Shown piece after piece: positions 35,022-45,450 of a DNA stretch of 64,000 nucleotides. Numbering within the stretch: the stretch's first letter is position 1; each line of letters opens with the position of its first letter. A program made the translations under genes and the position numbers. The DNA lies in contig VTFK01000347.1 in NCBI GenBank assembly GCA_009617715.1, forward strand, positions 1 to 64,000, given 5' to 3'. This DNA comes from Plectrocnemia conspersa (taxonomy: Eukaryota > Arthropoda > Insecta > Trichoptera > Polycentropodidae). The notes beneath the pieces are model-generated. The model saw nothing but the letters and a program-made list of their open reading frames with translations. It ran no database searches and was not told where the DNA came from.

Positions 35022-35093
35022 TTCCTAATATCTTTTGACGAAAACATTAATTTATCTGACGAGCTCGTTGAGGAGCTGGATGGTTCGTATTAG
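35022..35093 (+). CDS. candidate terminal coding exon, plus strand (partial)
   Basis: A clear acceptor (TTATTTTTCAG, ending 35021) is followed by exactly 24 codons in phase 0: FLISFDENINLSDELVEELD plus three residues, then TAG. Both other frames stop within six codons. The peptide is strongly acidic and protein-like, and GC is higher than in the flanks. The stop is followed at once by GTGAGCG, so splicing after the stop codon is also possible. No upstream exon is known; the nearest plausible plus-strand start is the first-exon candidate at 7.7-8.06 kb. Identity unknown. An opportunistic match is possible. Confidence 0.35.
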   Translation, partial: FLISFDENINLSDELVEELDGSY

Positions 35094-35099
35094 GTGAGC

Positions 35100-35182
35100 G
35101 TTTTTGAACAACGGTCAAGAATAAGGAATGCAATCGCAGCCTAAAATCGCCGCACATTGACGGATAATCGGCACCACCCACA
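35100..35182. repeat. dispersed repeat F
   Basis: GTCAAGAATAAGGAATGCAATCGC here matches ATCAAGAATAAGGGACGCAATCGC at about 38900-38923, and CGGCACCACCCAC here resembles the reverse complement of the GTGCCGAGTGGTGTCAC at 38940. Possibly the 5' head of the hairpin-tailed element at 38610-38965. Confidence 0.4.
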
Positions 35183-35211
35183 TTATCTTTCTAAATTGCT
35201 TTATTGTTACG

Positions 35212-35249
35212 TTATGTTAAAAATACAATCACTTGTATTTTTAACATAA
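35212..35249. repeat. perfect 17-bp hairpin, 4-nt loop
   Basis: TTATGTTAAAAATACAA (35212-35228) and its exact reverse complement (35233-35249) are separated by TCAC. Confidence 0.9.
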
Positions 35250-35897
35250 TAATACAAATATGTTCCGTACTTCTTCTTGTAGAGATACTTGGGAATCCAG
35301 ACACTTGAGTCATATAGATGTTTTTGTTATTTAATAGCATTTCAATACCGTAATAAATTGAGTAAATAATTTTAGAAATAAAATTTTGATTATTTAAAAA
35401 TAATTATTTCCGATGCACCGCCGTTAGAAAACACAATGATAGCTTATCACCATTATTATCGGATGCGAATGTCACAGGGTGACAAGAGAACAAATGAAGC
35501 AGAATATAGATAAGCCAATCACGTGGCAGAGCATCGAAAACGTGAGATGGGATGGAGAACCAAATTGAACCGAATACAAAACCGTATACATATAAGACAC
35601 GTATACGACGCGTCTTAATTGAAATAAATGCAATAATGCCGTAACGTTCGTTATTACTACCTTTCGACCGTACCGGTCATTCACTATGTAAAATATGTTA
35701 ACCTTATAAAGCAATAATAGTGAACTATTTAAGTTTAATTTGTCAACCAAAACATTGTGAAAATTCACTTATACGAAAAAAAAACAGATCAATGCCATAC
35801 TTTTTATTATAAAACTGCAATTTAACTCGATAAAAGCTCAAATGCCTCGAACTCATGATACGGTCAGAGTGAATATACCGAAAGAATGTAATTGCAG
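35250..35897. other. intergenic or intronic stretch
   Basis: Contains a 98-codon minus frame (35472-35768) of hydrophobic, low-specificity composition that I regard as chance. Nothing else. Confidence 0.35.
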
Positions 35898-36072
35898 GTA
35901 TCGTTAGTGAGTTCGTATGAGATTAGCAGTAAAACGGTCAAAGACTCCGGCGACCAAGCTTTGTGTAAAAAGGCCGAGACTTGCGATTATTATTTTGTGC
36001 ACACGTCGTTTGCGAAACTCAATCATTGGTTGCTTACCTGACCGCGAAATTGATTTACTACGAACCGAGGTC
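35898..36072 (+). CDS. coding-like block, strand ambiguous (partial)
   Basis: After GTAATTGCAG (acceptor-like, ending 35897) a plus-strand frame of 47 codons runs to TGA at 36039-36041 with plausible composition (SSYEISSKTVKDSGDQALCK, then ETCDYYFVHTSFAKLN). The minus strand of the same block is also open for about 40 codons. It additionally shows a 35-bp segment (36038-36072) between AAGCAG and the good donor CAG|GTAAGC. Only one reading can be true. The block is clearly GC-richer than its surroundings and not repeated in the window. I assign plus because its single frame is longer and begins at an acceptor. No protein family recognised; conserved non-coding DNA is the main alternative. Confidence 0.3.
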
Positions 36073-36564
36073 CTGCTTACAGACCAATTAAAATGTTTGA
36101 TGGGCGCTATATTTTTTTAAGTGCCTTAATTAACAAATAATACGATACAAAGCTCACGATTTAATTTGCCAATTATTTTCAATTAAAACAAGCATATCGG
36201 TAAATGCTACAAAATCGAAATAATACGATAAATTTGGTAAAAAGTAATTTAAATGAACGAATACAACAATATTTGCTAACACAGATTAGTATCCATTGAC
36301 TAAAATATATATTAAAAGGACTGTTCAAATGCTAACGATGCGTAAAATAAGCACAGAGTACACATCATGAAGTGTTTATGCATTTCGCGCGGCACCCATT
36401 TCTAAAGCAATTTATATTTTAATGATTATTTTAAGTCGTTCAGAAGTGTTGCCTAATATATGTGCTCATAATTTTTTTGCGTAGTTCTGATTAAACTATT
36501 GCCTTCGATTTTCCGTTAAAAATCTTACTAAAATGCAGAGAAAAAATAATTAAAATTAAATTAT
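36073..36564. other. AT-rich stretch without recognised features
   Basis: Nothing supportable seen. Confidence 0.4.
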
Positions 36565-36720
36565 ACAAAACTGCATGACGATAGTCATGGGCGAGTTAGC
36601 TAGTGCAGACATCCTGGCTCAAAAGGCGTCAAAAGAAGAGGACCCAATCGTAACTCTCGAAAACGTTCTAAAACCCAAAACTAGAACACCTTGAGAAGAG
36701 CTAGATTTTTTACACCCTTA
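36565..36720 (-). repeat. dispersed repeat E, copy 1
   Basis: ATGACGATAGTCATGGGCGAG, GCAGACATCCTGGCTC and TCTCGAAAACGTTCTAAAACCCAAAACTAGAACACCTTGAGAA align block by block with 40196-40345. The latter copy carries the family B hairpin on its 3' side, so this is the 5' part of a minus-oriented hairpin-tailed retroelement. Confidence 0.55.
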
Positions 36721-37019
36721 AGTAGTTTAAAAAATATAACTTTTTGCGAAAACTTAGACATTAAATTGCAGACAAAAACCTATTTTTATAGATTATCTTT
36801 TATAATTACTATGTAAAGAGCATCTAAAACAATATGAAAAGATTCTGCAATAGATCGAATGCACCTAAACAATTTTAAATCTTTGACATACATAAAAAAC
36901 TGTCGTATTTTTTCATTAATGCATATCATTAAAATTGAAGAGCCCAAATTGAAAAATTTTTGAATAGGTTAAATACTCTTTCAAATGTAGGGGGGGGGGG
37001 ACTTTTGGGAGCCATACGA

Positions 37020-37262
37020 GCAACGTAGCAGAAAGAAACGAACCTCCACTACACTGTCGCTGCCACAACTACAGTACCTCTGAGGACCATCCACTGGACA
37101 TCATCTCTCCGCCAGCTTTTCCACCACCGCTCGGAGAATAACGATACTAGTTCACCGTAGTTTGTCGCAATATATGTAATATTATATAATAAATTATTAC
37201 TACTTTTTAACGGCGTCTTTCTGGCTGCAAAGTCACACCCCTTAGGGTTAGAAACCTTAAAC
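37020..37262 (+). mobile_element. LTR family D fragment (3' part)
   Basis: Contains CACTGGACATCATCTCTCCG and CAGCTTTTCCACCACCGCTC, a degenerate poly(A) region (TATAATAAATTATTACTAC) and GGCTGCAAAGTCACACCCCTTAGGGTT. A 12-base G run (about 36991-37000) sits just upstream. The 5' two thirds of the repeat are missing. Confidence 0.6.
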
Positions 37263-38609
37263 AACCATCGGCCACTATTGGTTAAAACTCTCTTAATAAT
37301 CTGAACTATTGAAGTTCAACAATTTTTTTTTTACTAATATTCCATCATTTAAGAAATAAGAGAGTGAAAATAAAAAATAAAAACATAAACCGAAATTATT
37401 TTCCGAACAACCTAATGACTGTTAACAGTTTTCTCAGATATTTAGAAATATTAATTAAATATTAACTAGCTTTAGCTGAAATACGAATTCAGTGGTTATA
37501 ACTCCAAAACATGGATTCAAGAAGATATATTTTCATCAGCACCTTTTAGCCATACCTCATTCTAGTCACGTCACGTCGGTTAGAGGTCGAGGCTAAGAGC
37601 TGCACACTGTTAATAGCGACTAGGTTCAATATAACAACTTAACAAAACATTATTGGAAAGAGTTTAGAATAGCTAAAATGTTTTATTAATAATTCGCGAG
37701 TTATCGACAATAGTATTTTTAGTGTATCATAATGTAATTAAAAGCACATTACCTCTCACATACATATTTATCTATGATATACAGATTCACGTGAAAAGAT
37801 CTGAAAATTGTCACATATGTTAATAATGATACATATGCTAATAATGATTTTAAAACTAACTATATATTTCCACATATTTTCCTGGAATGCTCTGTAGTTC
37901 ACGTATCAATTGAGCGTGTTAAAAAAATATATCAATATACACGAGCAGATCATGAATATCATGAATATATTATATTTTCCTTTAGCATATAGTCATTTTT
38001 TATTAAATTATACTGCTTTTATTTACTTGTAATTGAATATTCAATACGTACGATATATATGATTAAATGATCGCAAAAAAAACATACATACTATTACTTG
38101 ATGCAGAAATTATTGACATTTTATTTGTACTTTATTAATTATTTATGCCTTAAATTATATATTTTTTATTATTTAAAAAGATCGCTCTCTCTCTCTATAT
38201 ATATCTGGTTTTGTGTAATAGCCCTAACGATGATCAAGAATATTATCCATATACAAAATTGCATATTACATGATTTAAAAAAGGAAGTAGTGCAACCACC
38301 GCCACCATGGAAGCTGGAAGTCCCGTCAAATTTTATGACGATTTTTGGTCCATAGTGGATCCAGATTGAAGGTAAAATTACAAAGCTTAGTAAATTGTCG
38401 GCACATTATTTGTAACAAATAATAGACACATACATCTAAAAAGTACTGTAAGCGATTAGACAATTTAAATAAAGCATCACTTATCAAATGACCACATTTT
38501 TCACCACGATAATGCTGGCTCACGTGTGACATTTATGATTGACTTAAAATTGAACACCCACCTGTAAAATAACATTTGACGTAAATAATGTCGCTTAAGG
38601 GAATAAGTT
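37263..38609. other. AT-rich stretch without recognised features
   Basis: Includes a CT/TA microsatellite near 38183-38205. No supportable gene. Confidence 0.45.
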
Positions 38610-38965
38610 ACAACAACAACATTATAATTTGACAGGTTTCCTCAATACGTCATAATGCCCTTCATACATAATATTTACACATATATTTCATACACATATG
38701 TACATATGCTTCGCATAAAGGCAAATTTATACGTACACGTTGACTGAAAATGTTGTTAAAAATTAAATTAAAAATTATAACAAAAGCACTATTCCACTAT
38801 CGTCGAAAACATTGTTGTGCGAAGCAAGTTCATTAAAAAGCGAGATAACTCGTGTTAGCGTACAATAAGCGGTAAAAGCTTAGGCTCAAAAATCAAGAAT
38901 AAGGGACGCAATCGCGTCTCATTGGAGCTGTTGGGATTGGTGCCGAGTGGTGTCACTTTTACAGC
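38610..38965 (-). mobile_element. hairpin-tailed SINE-like element (family B/F)
   Basis: Arms CATTATAAT (38620-38628) and GTCATAATG (38649-38657) enclose TTGACAGGTTTCCTCAATACG. The distal end shares repeat F with 35100-35182. In the hairpin, the C-G pair of the CATCAT/ATGATG version has become T-A, keeping the stem. About 350 bp, minus orientation. A tRNA-type promoter was not convincingly found. Confidence 0.5.
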
Positions 38966-39399
38966 CAGTTAAGACGCCGGAAAATCTGATATAGTTTATT
39001 ATAAAAAATATAATTTGCCATATACATATGTACAGAGAAATGTAGATATCAATATCAAACAGCGTAGTCTAATTGTATAGGTCTGGAGTGTCTGCGCTGT
39101 AGTCTTCGATGATTGCCCGTGATTCGTGTGTGGGAGTAGATACTGTGGCCATCGTTGGTGATTCTTCGAACGATTGCCTCTGGCTTTAGTTTATGTTAGC
39201 GTCGACTGTTTGCCAGTGCCACATATTTTACACTGTTCTGTGTTCTGTCGGTTTCTACTGTTGCTCCAAATCATTGTCTTTTGAATGGTTTCTGTCAAAT
39301 GTCATTATTATAACAACACAGGGCATTATGTATGCCACTAATTTGATGGTCCATCTCAAGAGTTAACAAACAAAAGGTCATCCGGAGAATTGATAAATA
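38966..39399. other. unassigned moderately GC-rich interval
   Basis: On the minus strand a short frame QRQSFEESPTMATVSTPTHE... closes at TAG near 39078-39080 after about 36 codons, with a good start context (ACGATGGCC). I do not recognise it. TGTTGGG (38928) and AACAACA (39312-39318) could be solo-LTR edges, but flanking duplications are absent. Confidence 0.2.
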
Positions 39400-39930
39400 G
39401 GTCTGTTCTAGTGCCTAATATACCACCAATATTGTTTGAACACAACCGTCCCGTTAGCGCCGAGCCACCGCATGGTCACCTCGCGACCGGTGAGCTCGAG
39501 CGGGAGCCCCTCTCGCCGGTGCAAACGGGTTTGGCGCAGGTGAGGCGGCGCGAGCGCGTGTGTGCGTCACACAGGTGAGACGGCCGCAGCTAAGCATGTG
39601 TTGGTGAGCCGAGTTTCCAGCTGAGCGGCACGCGCGACCGGTGAACAGCTGACTTGGACTCGGCGTCACACGGCCGACAGACAATGACCTCTTCGCCACA
39701 ATTTGGTCCGATTGGTGACCTCCGCGGCGCGAGTTTCGACCGTGGCGAAACTGAAAAAATCGCGAGCGATGGTTTTATGGGAGGCGTTTTTGGGTCAGCC
39801 GCACTTATGAAAATGCGGTCTGTGATATGTCAACATTTTTTTAGTATTCTATGTATTTTATCGAAATGCTACGCAGACGAGAAATCGGCAGTAGAAATAC
39901 ATTTCGTAAGACCCTTCAAACCATGAGGGA
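39400..39930 (+). promoter_or_regulatory. CpG island with E-box cluster and short open frame
   Basis: This is the most GC-rich part of the window. Between 39480 and 39660 there are five (G)GTGA(G/A) donor-like words, two CAGGTG boxes (39537-39542, 39572-39577) and two CAGCTG boxes (39618-39623, 39646-39651). An ATG in good context at 39683 opens 81 codons (MTSSPQFGPIGDLRGASFDR...) to TGA at about 39926; the first 35 codons are GC-rich and protein-like, the rest looks random. A promoter with a 5' exon, possibly coding to a donor near 39780, is the best guess. No protein family recognised. Confidence 0.35.
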
Positions 39931-40009
39931 GTGGAAGTTAATTGATTAGCAATAGATGATAGCTGAAGTGACTTTTTAATTATTTATTTATATAAATTTA
40001 ATTTAAACC
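39931..40009. other. short AT-rich spacer
   Basis: Leads into the A/T tail of the next retroelement. Confidence 0.3.
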
Positions 40010-40345
40010 ATATTAACAGATTACCCCGATGCGTCACGATGGTCAAAAACAATATATGATTTATTTTAATATACAAATAAATAATACATAGTACGTAAAA
40101 ATCATATAATATTAAAATTAAATGATACCGATCGGACCAGCTCCTCGTAGCTAAGATTTAACAGATTAATATATTATACAATTTCAACGTATTAAGGAGC
40201 GGATGGCGATAGCCATAGGCAAGTGCGGACGTCCTGGCTCTAATGGGCACCAGAAGAAGACGCGATCATGATTCTCGAAGATGTTCCGGAACCCAAAACT
40301 GGAACTCCTCGAGAATACTTTGATTGGCGATGGAAAAAGTAGTAA
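40010..40345 (-). mobile_element. hairpin-tailed retroelement (family B/E), copy 2 of repeat E
   Basis: Begins with the worn hairpin module TTAACAGATTACCCCGATGCGTCACGATGG and ends with repeat E (GATGGCGATAGCCATAGGC, GCGGACGTCCTGGCTC, TTCTCGAAGATGTTCCGGAACC, CTCCTCGAGAA). The 5' part has a self-complementary CTCGAGGAGTTCC / GGAACATCTTCGAG arrangement on the minus strand. Repeat E plus the shared tail identify a family distinct from family A. Confidence 0.55.
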
Positions 40346-40555
40346 TCCCAGCACCTTTTTAATTCTAGATTTTTTTATTGCGACGAAGATACGATTTGGT
40401 TGATTAAAAAACTTATAAGAGCTATTACTAAAACAAGTGCTATGTCAATATCATTAAAACCTTTCTTGTGGTACATTTATTTTATTTTTTGGCTTTTATA
40501 AAGTCTGTAATAAGAAAAATTTCATATCGACTGAATAACAGCTACGGTAGTTATC

Positions 40556-40957
40556 GTGTCCTCAAAAATTCGTTTTATCCAATATATAATATATATTTCT
40601 GGTCAGGAGATTTATTTTGATAAAACAAATATAATTTATTGCGTAACAATTAGAGAACTTGTCCATGGGTGGATCCGCAGGCTGCAGGCGTTTACAAAGT
40701 GGTTTGCTCTGGATTCCGAACGTCTAGCTGAACCGGTGGATGCGAAGAGAGAAGCGGCAACTTCTGAAGTTGAGTTAAAGTTAAGGTTGAATGATCAAAT
40801 TTCGTTGCTCATAGTGTCAGAGAAAATATCTGAGAGAATGTGCAGTCCCCGATCCAGTTTTTTCGCCGCCATTGGAAAAAAATATGTTTTTCGCCGTTTA
40901 CATATTATTATTTTAAAAACTGATTTTTTGACAGCGAACTTTCGTGAGTATTTTTAA
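40556..40957 (+). other. longest stop-free frame (133 codons), no ATG near its start
   Basis: The open stretch has its first ATG only near codon 93, so as a stand-alone gene it fails. The middle 60 codons (WIRRLQAFTKWFALDSERLA, then KREAATSEVELKLRLNDQIS) are GC-richer and charged, compatible with an exon or a fragment of a mobile-element protein. TTTCTGGTCAG at about 40596-40606 is a usable acceptor. No family recognised. Chance expectation for a frame this long in 64 kb of such DNA is low but not negligible. Confidence 0.25.
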
Positions 40958-41620
40958 AAAGTGAAAATATTATTTTATAAATATTAAATGTATTTATATA
41001 TACATATGTACAAAAAAATTGTTTTTGAACATTTTATTTTAAAAAAGTAAGAAAGCAACAATTTTACAAAAAGCAGTTAAACAATAAAATGACAAAATTA
41101 ATCTAATAACAAAAAAATACAATTTGGTTTCAAAAAAGTTAAAATGAATTAATATAAACACAAAATTAATAATAAAAAACTGATTTTTAATGGTCTGCAT
41201 TAATTTGGCAATGTTATCGAAGGATCGCCTACTTAATTTTATTTTGTACAATAAATTTTATTTAATACAATAAAATAAAATTAAGCAAATCTGCAGGTGA
41301 TTGAGGAACACCTATGGAATATATGTATAAGAAAAAATATATTTTATCAGAAACACTACCACTATTTTATTTTAAAAAAGGTAAATTTTACATATTAAAA
41401 TAGTAAATGGTTCTAATCATAGATTAAATCTATGTGGGCATTAATTCAGTATGAGGGGGGGGGGAAGATTTGCGGATCCAGAGTGAGCAATAAGAGAATA
41501 CTGAAAAATCCTTGCGTTATAAAATACATATCGAACGATAAAATAAATAATACGACAATGGGATTACATTTACGAATGTATATTCAATATTGATATTTTA
41601 TATTATTTTTAAAAATGGAA
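40958..41620. other. AT-rich stretch with a G-tract
   Basis: A run of ten G lies at about 41455-41464. Nothing else. Confidence 0.4.
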
Positions 41621-41623
41621 TAG

Positions 41624-41666
41624 TGGAAGCGACGCTTCCATTGCTTATATGGAAGTGGCGCTTCCA
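41624..41666. repeat. two tandem 17-bp palindromes
   Basis: TGGAAGCGACGCTTCCA (41624-41640) is a perfect palindrome around one base. TGGAAGTGGCGCTTCCA (41650-41666) is the same with one unpaired position. The 9-bp linker TTGCTTATA recurs after the second as CTGCTTATA, giving a 26-bp period. Confidence 0.85.
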
Positions 41667-43904
41667 CTGCTTATATTTAAGCACCACCACTGTGAGATAC
41701 GTTTGGAATACGTTGGTATTTTATTTAGTAAATATGTCATTTAATATTTGCATATATAAATATAACAATAAGAATTCGTATAATGATTTTAATAATCACT
41801 ATTTATTAAATGAAAATTCAAGGTTTATCTTTCAACGTATTTATATGTACATATTAAATATAAACTCTGAAATCTATCTGAAAACGTCGACGATCCATGT
41901 CATGTTTCTGTTTAATACATACAATGACCTCTTCTCGTTTTCGATTTGAGAACGACGATGACCTCCATATGATTTCGATCAAGCGTAAAATACGTCAGAC
42001 GTCATAATATTCACGATTTTTCAACCTAAAAAATGTATAAACGTCTACGAAAATATATTAAAATATTAATGCTAATTTTCATTTTGATCTAAATACAAGA
42101 TGATCCGTTATTAAGTACATATTTGTGCATTATAAAATAAAATGAATTATAAAGTACTCATTCTGGATTAATTTTATTTTATTATAAATATATATAATTC
42201 ACAAAATCTCAGAACTATTAGTTAAAAATAAACCGACTAAAGTAAACGATTTTCTGCTAAAGTTAAGAGGACTTCATGCGATTTTACAAAGCGTTTCCTC
42301 AATGTTTTTTGCCATTTTTTTCTATAAATATTTTTTGTATAAAATGTATTATCTTCAACAGTTAAACATATACTATAATAATGTAATGGATTTAACATTA
42401 TTTAAAATATAATTTTAATTTTATTTGGAACATAGTACTTTTTTTTAATAAATATGTTATTTAAATAAATTGTATTCATAAAATAATTGCTCTACATTCC
42501 TAAAAGTATACTTGTAATTATTGCTTATAGCAAACGATATAAATAATTATACAAAGATTAAAAACTTAAATTCATTTTATATACATTTCTGTACGCATTC
42601 AAGGACACAAAAGTTGATTATGAAAAAGAGATAAGGACACGTTCAACGTGCTAATTTATATGCATGATATTTTTGAGCACAATTCGTATTTTTTGTATAA
42701 TAATTATGCTTTTTCATACCTGAAGACAAAAGGACTATTAAAACTCGCGGCGTAACTAATTTAACTTCATAAATGTAAAAAAAACAATAACAATGCCAAG
42801 TCTCAGTTTAACTCTTAAAATATGTTATTATTTCATCGAGTGATCAGAATCTCATCATTTTGTATAATAAACGCATAAATATTTTTATTGTGCTACTTAT
42901 ATATAACTACGATTAAATTTATTAAAATAATATCTTATATCACTGTTAATTATTATATACTATATAATATTACAAATTATGAACTGGCAATAGGGATAAT
43001 ATACGTATATATTAAAAATGCGGATTATTTATTATATCAAATATACATATATTTAGTCGAATTTTTAAATTGGTACAAATTTAGATGAAATGAAATTTTC
43101 TTCTCTGGACTCCTGCCAAAAAAGTTGCTAAAATTCTGTCTGGAATTTTTCACTTAAATGCACTTACATTATTTGTGTCCAAAACAGGTTTTGGGTGATC
43201 CTTATGAATACATGTAAAATCTGCATTAGACAGATTTGGACATAGATAATCATTAACTGGCAGTGCTGAGGTAGACTACATTTTTTATATGCTAAGCAAA
43301 AACATAAACATCAAACAACCGCAATGCGAGTATGCAAAGGTCAGCCATATTTTAGCGCTGCAATTTAGAAAGTGTTTCAAATAAGGTTAAAATATAGTAA
43401 AAATATTTTCGGGTGTAATATACTTGATCATTTTCACCAATAGATTATATCTTGAATAATCGTTCATATTTGCTTCGGTATAATGATTACTAACAATTGC
43501 TGAGATAATTACACTCGACGATCTTGGTTCGAATAATACTAATAATCAAAAGTTATACTACTATGGTATTATATTCGATAATAAGCGGGTAACCAAAAAG
43601 GGGTGAAATCGCGTTTGAGAGATTTAATGAAAGATAATGAAAACGCACGTTATTTCAATATATTCATACATAACTAAAGCTGCTATTCGTACGATCGTGA
43701 GCCTTTCAATTAACCGAATAATATAGTAAATAATTTTTATTGATAAATTACCGTTCGCCAAATGCTAGCAGGTTAAATCCAACATAAAAAATACATTAAA
43801 TATTTGATATCATGTATTAAATCAGACTTCTTATATAACCAGATACAATATAATTAAATTATTGAGCGATTATATTAAATGTATTATAAATGTGCTGGCT
43901 ATTG
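41667..43904. other. AT-rich stretch without recognised features
   Basis: Long AT-rich interval. The 119-codon frame at 41590-41949 is low-complexity and regarded as chance. Slightly GC-richer around 43090-43380, with no splice-flanked exon found. Confidence 0.45.
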
Positions 43905-43908
43905 ACGT

Positions 43909-43930
43909 TGACCTAACAAGGTCAAGGTGT
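43909..43930. promoter_or_regulatory. nuclear-receptor-like half-site cluster
   Basis: TGACCT (43909-43914), four bases, AGGTCA (43919-43924) and an abutting AGGTGT (43925-43930). This forms an everted repeat with 4-bp spacing, and the CAAGGTCA extension is typical of monomeric FTZ-F1/ERR-type sites. A CpG-rich TTGCGCACGCGT follows about 20 bp downstream. Sequence match only; no linked promoter found. Confidence 0.3.
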
Positions 43931-44559
43931 GTTGAACAGAAGTTGCGCACGCGTACAAGGTTTATTTTATTGTAAAACTGTACGATTAGATTACATCAAG
44001 TATGGATCCAAAGTAATATACAATAATTGTATTTCAGTTCTATATATTTGAGATCTCAGTTGAAAATTTGACGGTAATATAAATGAACAGCTAACTCTAC
44101 CGTAAATTTTCCATGTTTACTAACTGTTGAAATACATAATTTAATATTTTAAATATTAATGTAATATAACACTAAATTGCTTTAAATGTTATTATTTTAA
44201 GCAACTGTGAGAATTGATTTTTTGAATTTTTAATAGTCACCTACATTTACTTATAATCCTACATGCACAGTATTTAATTGGGTCAAACTTATAAGAATCG
44301 CTAAAAAATATTTACTTCACCCGAGTACTTTCAGTTAATTAAGAAAAAAATAGTTTTAATATTTTTTTTATTAAATTAAGTGAAAATATACTTTAAAATA
44401 TAAATGTTATTGTGGCGACGTTTGTCATCTAAAGGCGATAACGATGCTTTCCGGAACAATTGTAAAGAAAAAAATCGAGAAAAATCCTTTCGAAAGAATA
44501 TAATCATTGTCTTAATACACATTTTTTATTGCTTTTGAGAAACTCTCTTTTTTCGACAG
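43931..44559. other. AT-rich stretch without recognised features
   Basis: Nothing supportable seen. Confidence 0.4.
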
Positions 44560-45234
44560 GTAGACAGAAGCTACGTGTTAACCTTTGCGTGCACCACTGC
44601 CGTAATCAGTACTAGGGCCCTACGAGTCCAACCCTTATGGGCGGGCACCCAGCTTTTGACGGCCAGATTAGCGAGACTCCAACACGCGTAATGTTAAATA
44701 TTTTATTGAAGTTGCATCAGTATTTCTCGTTGGCTGGCCTACATTGCTTATCATCATTGTCACAACACCATCCCCATGATCTTCGAGGGGTGTATATGCT
44801 GCCCCAGTCGCAGCCTTAGCCCTCGGTTACCCTCAAGGCCGAGCCTTTTGGCCCTGCTTGCGTTCTTTTGCTATGCTTTGTTCGTCATTAGTAGTGCCTC
44901 GAGCCTTACCTCAGACGACCAGCCCGATAGATCACTTCCACTCAAGGGTAACAATAATCTATAATCGGCGAACTCCATTATTGCAGATTTCGCCTCATTT
45001 AATGTATCTTCCGAAGAAAATCCTTTCATCAAGACAGAAACCTTTCGATTAGCCTCAATGGAGCAAAATTTTTTTATAGAGTCGGACAGGCATCTGCGCC
45101 ACCTCGTTCTCCATACGATGACAACAAACCTTATATAGCGCGTCGCCAAAGGTCTGCGCCCCGGAAAAATGTATTCGAAACTGTATCCCCAGTGGCGTGT
45201 TTATTAGTGTTATTTTTGTGTTCCATATATATTT
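44560..45234 (-). repeat. dispersed repeat C, copy 3 (longest), with open minus frame
   Basis: Shares CAGGCATCTGCGCCACCTCG, GCGCGTCGCCAAAGGTCTGCG and GAAACTGTATCCCCAGTGGCGTG followed by TTTTTGTGTTCCATA with copies 1 and 2. The minus strand is open from 45149 to 44871 (92 codons: VWRTRWRRCLSDSIKKFC, later SGSDLSGWSSEVRLEALL). GCGCTATATAAGG at about 45135-45147 (minus) is TATA-like, directly before the frame. Peptides from the three copies align around a basic (W/L)R(R/G)LL.D motif. This could be a retrotransposon part or a small multigene pseudogene family. I do not recognise it. Confidence 0.5.
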
Positions 45235-45450
45235 ATTTTATTTTTATTAAATCTTCCGTTGTAACCTGACAGGCGTAAGCCCAATGCGTTACAACGGGCA
45301 AATCTGTACCAAACTGAGTAAGTCAATCGGACACAATGAAAACCTAGAAGTAAGTATTTACCAGAAATGGTGACATCTATTATCTATAAATTATTATGGG
45401 TTATACAGTTTATAATCAATAGATATTACTGCAGCTCGGAGCGTTTTTTT
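45235..45450 (-). mobile_element. SINE family A copy, 3' half with intact hairpin
   Basis: Tail complement TATTTATTTTATTTTTATTAAATCTT, arms CCGTTGTAAC (45256-45265) and GTTACAACGG (45288-45297), loop CTGACAGGCGTAAGCCCAATGC. The body resembles the copy at 19767 (GTATTTACCAG... TTATTATGGGTTATACAGTTTAT...CTGCAGCTCGG). The tail abuts the end of repeat C. Minus orientation. Confidence 0.75.

Noticed and set aside
36991..37000. Long G runs (also near 8951 and 41455) as meaningful motifs
   Set aside because: Simple homopolymer tracts, one of them inside a MITE; no associated structure.
38928..39318. Possible solo Copia-type LTR (TGTTGGG ... AACAACA)
   Set aside because: No target duplication, no second copy in the window, and the left edge lies within a shared repeat.
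41590..41949. 119-codon plus frame
   Set aside because: Asn/Tyr/Ile-rich translation of AT-rich DNA, no splice or start support.
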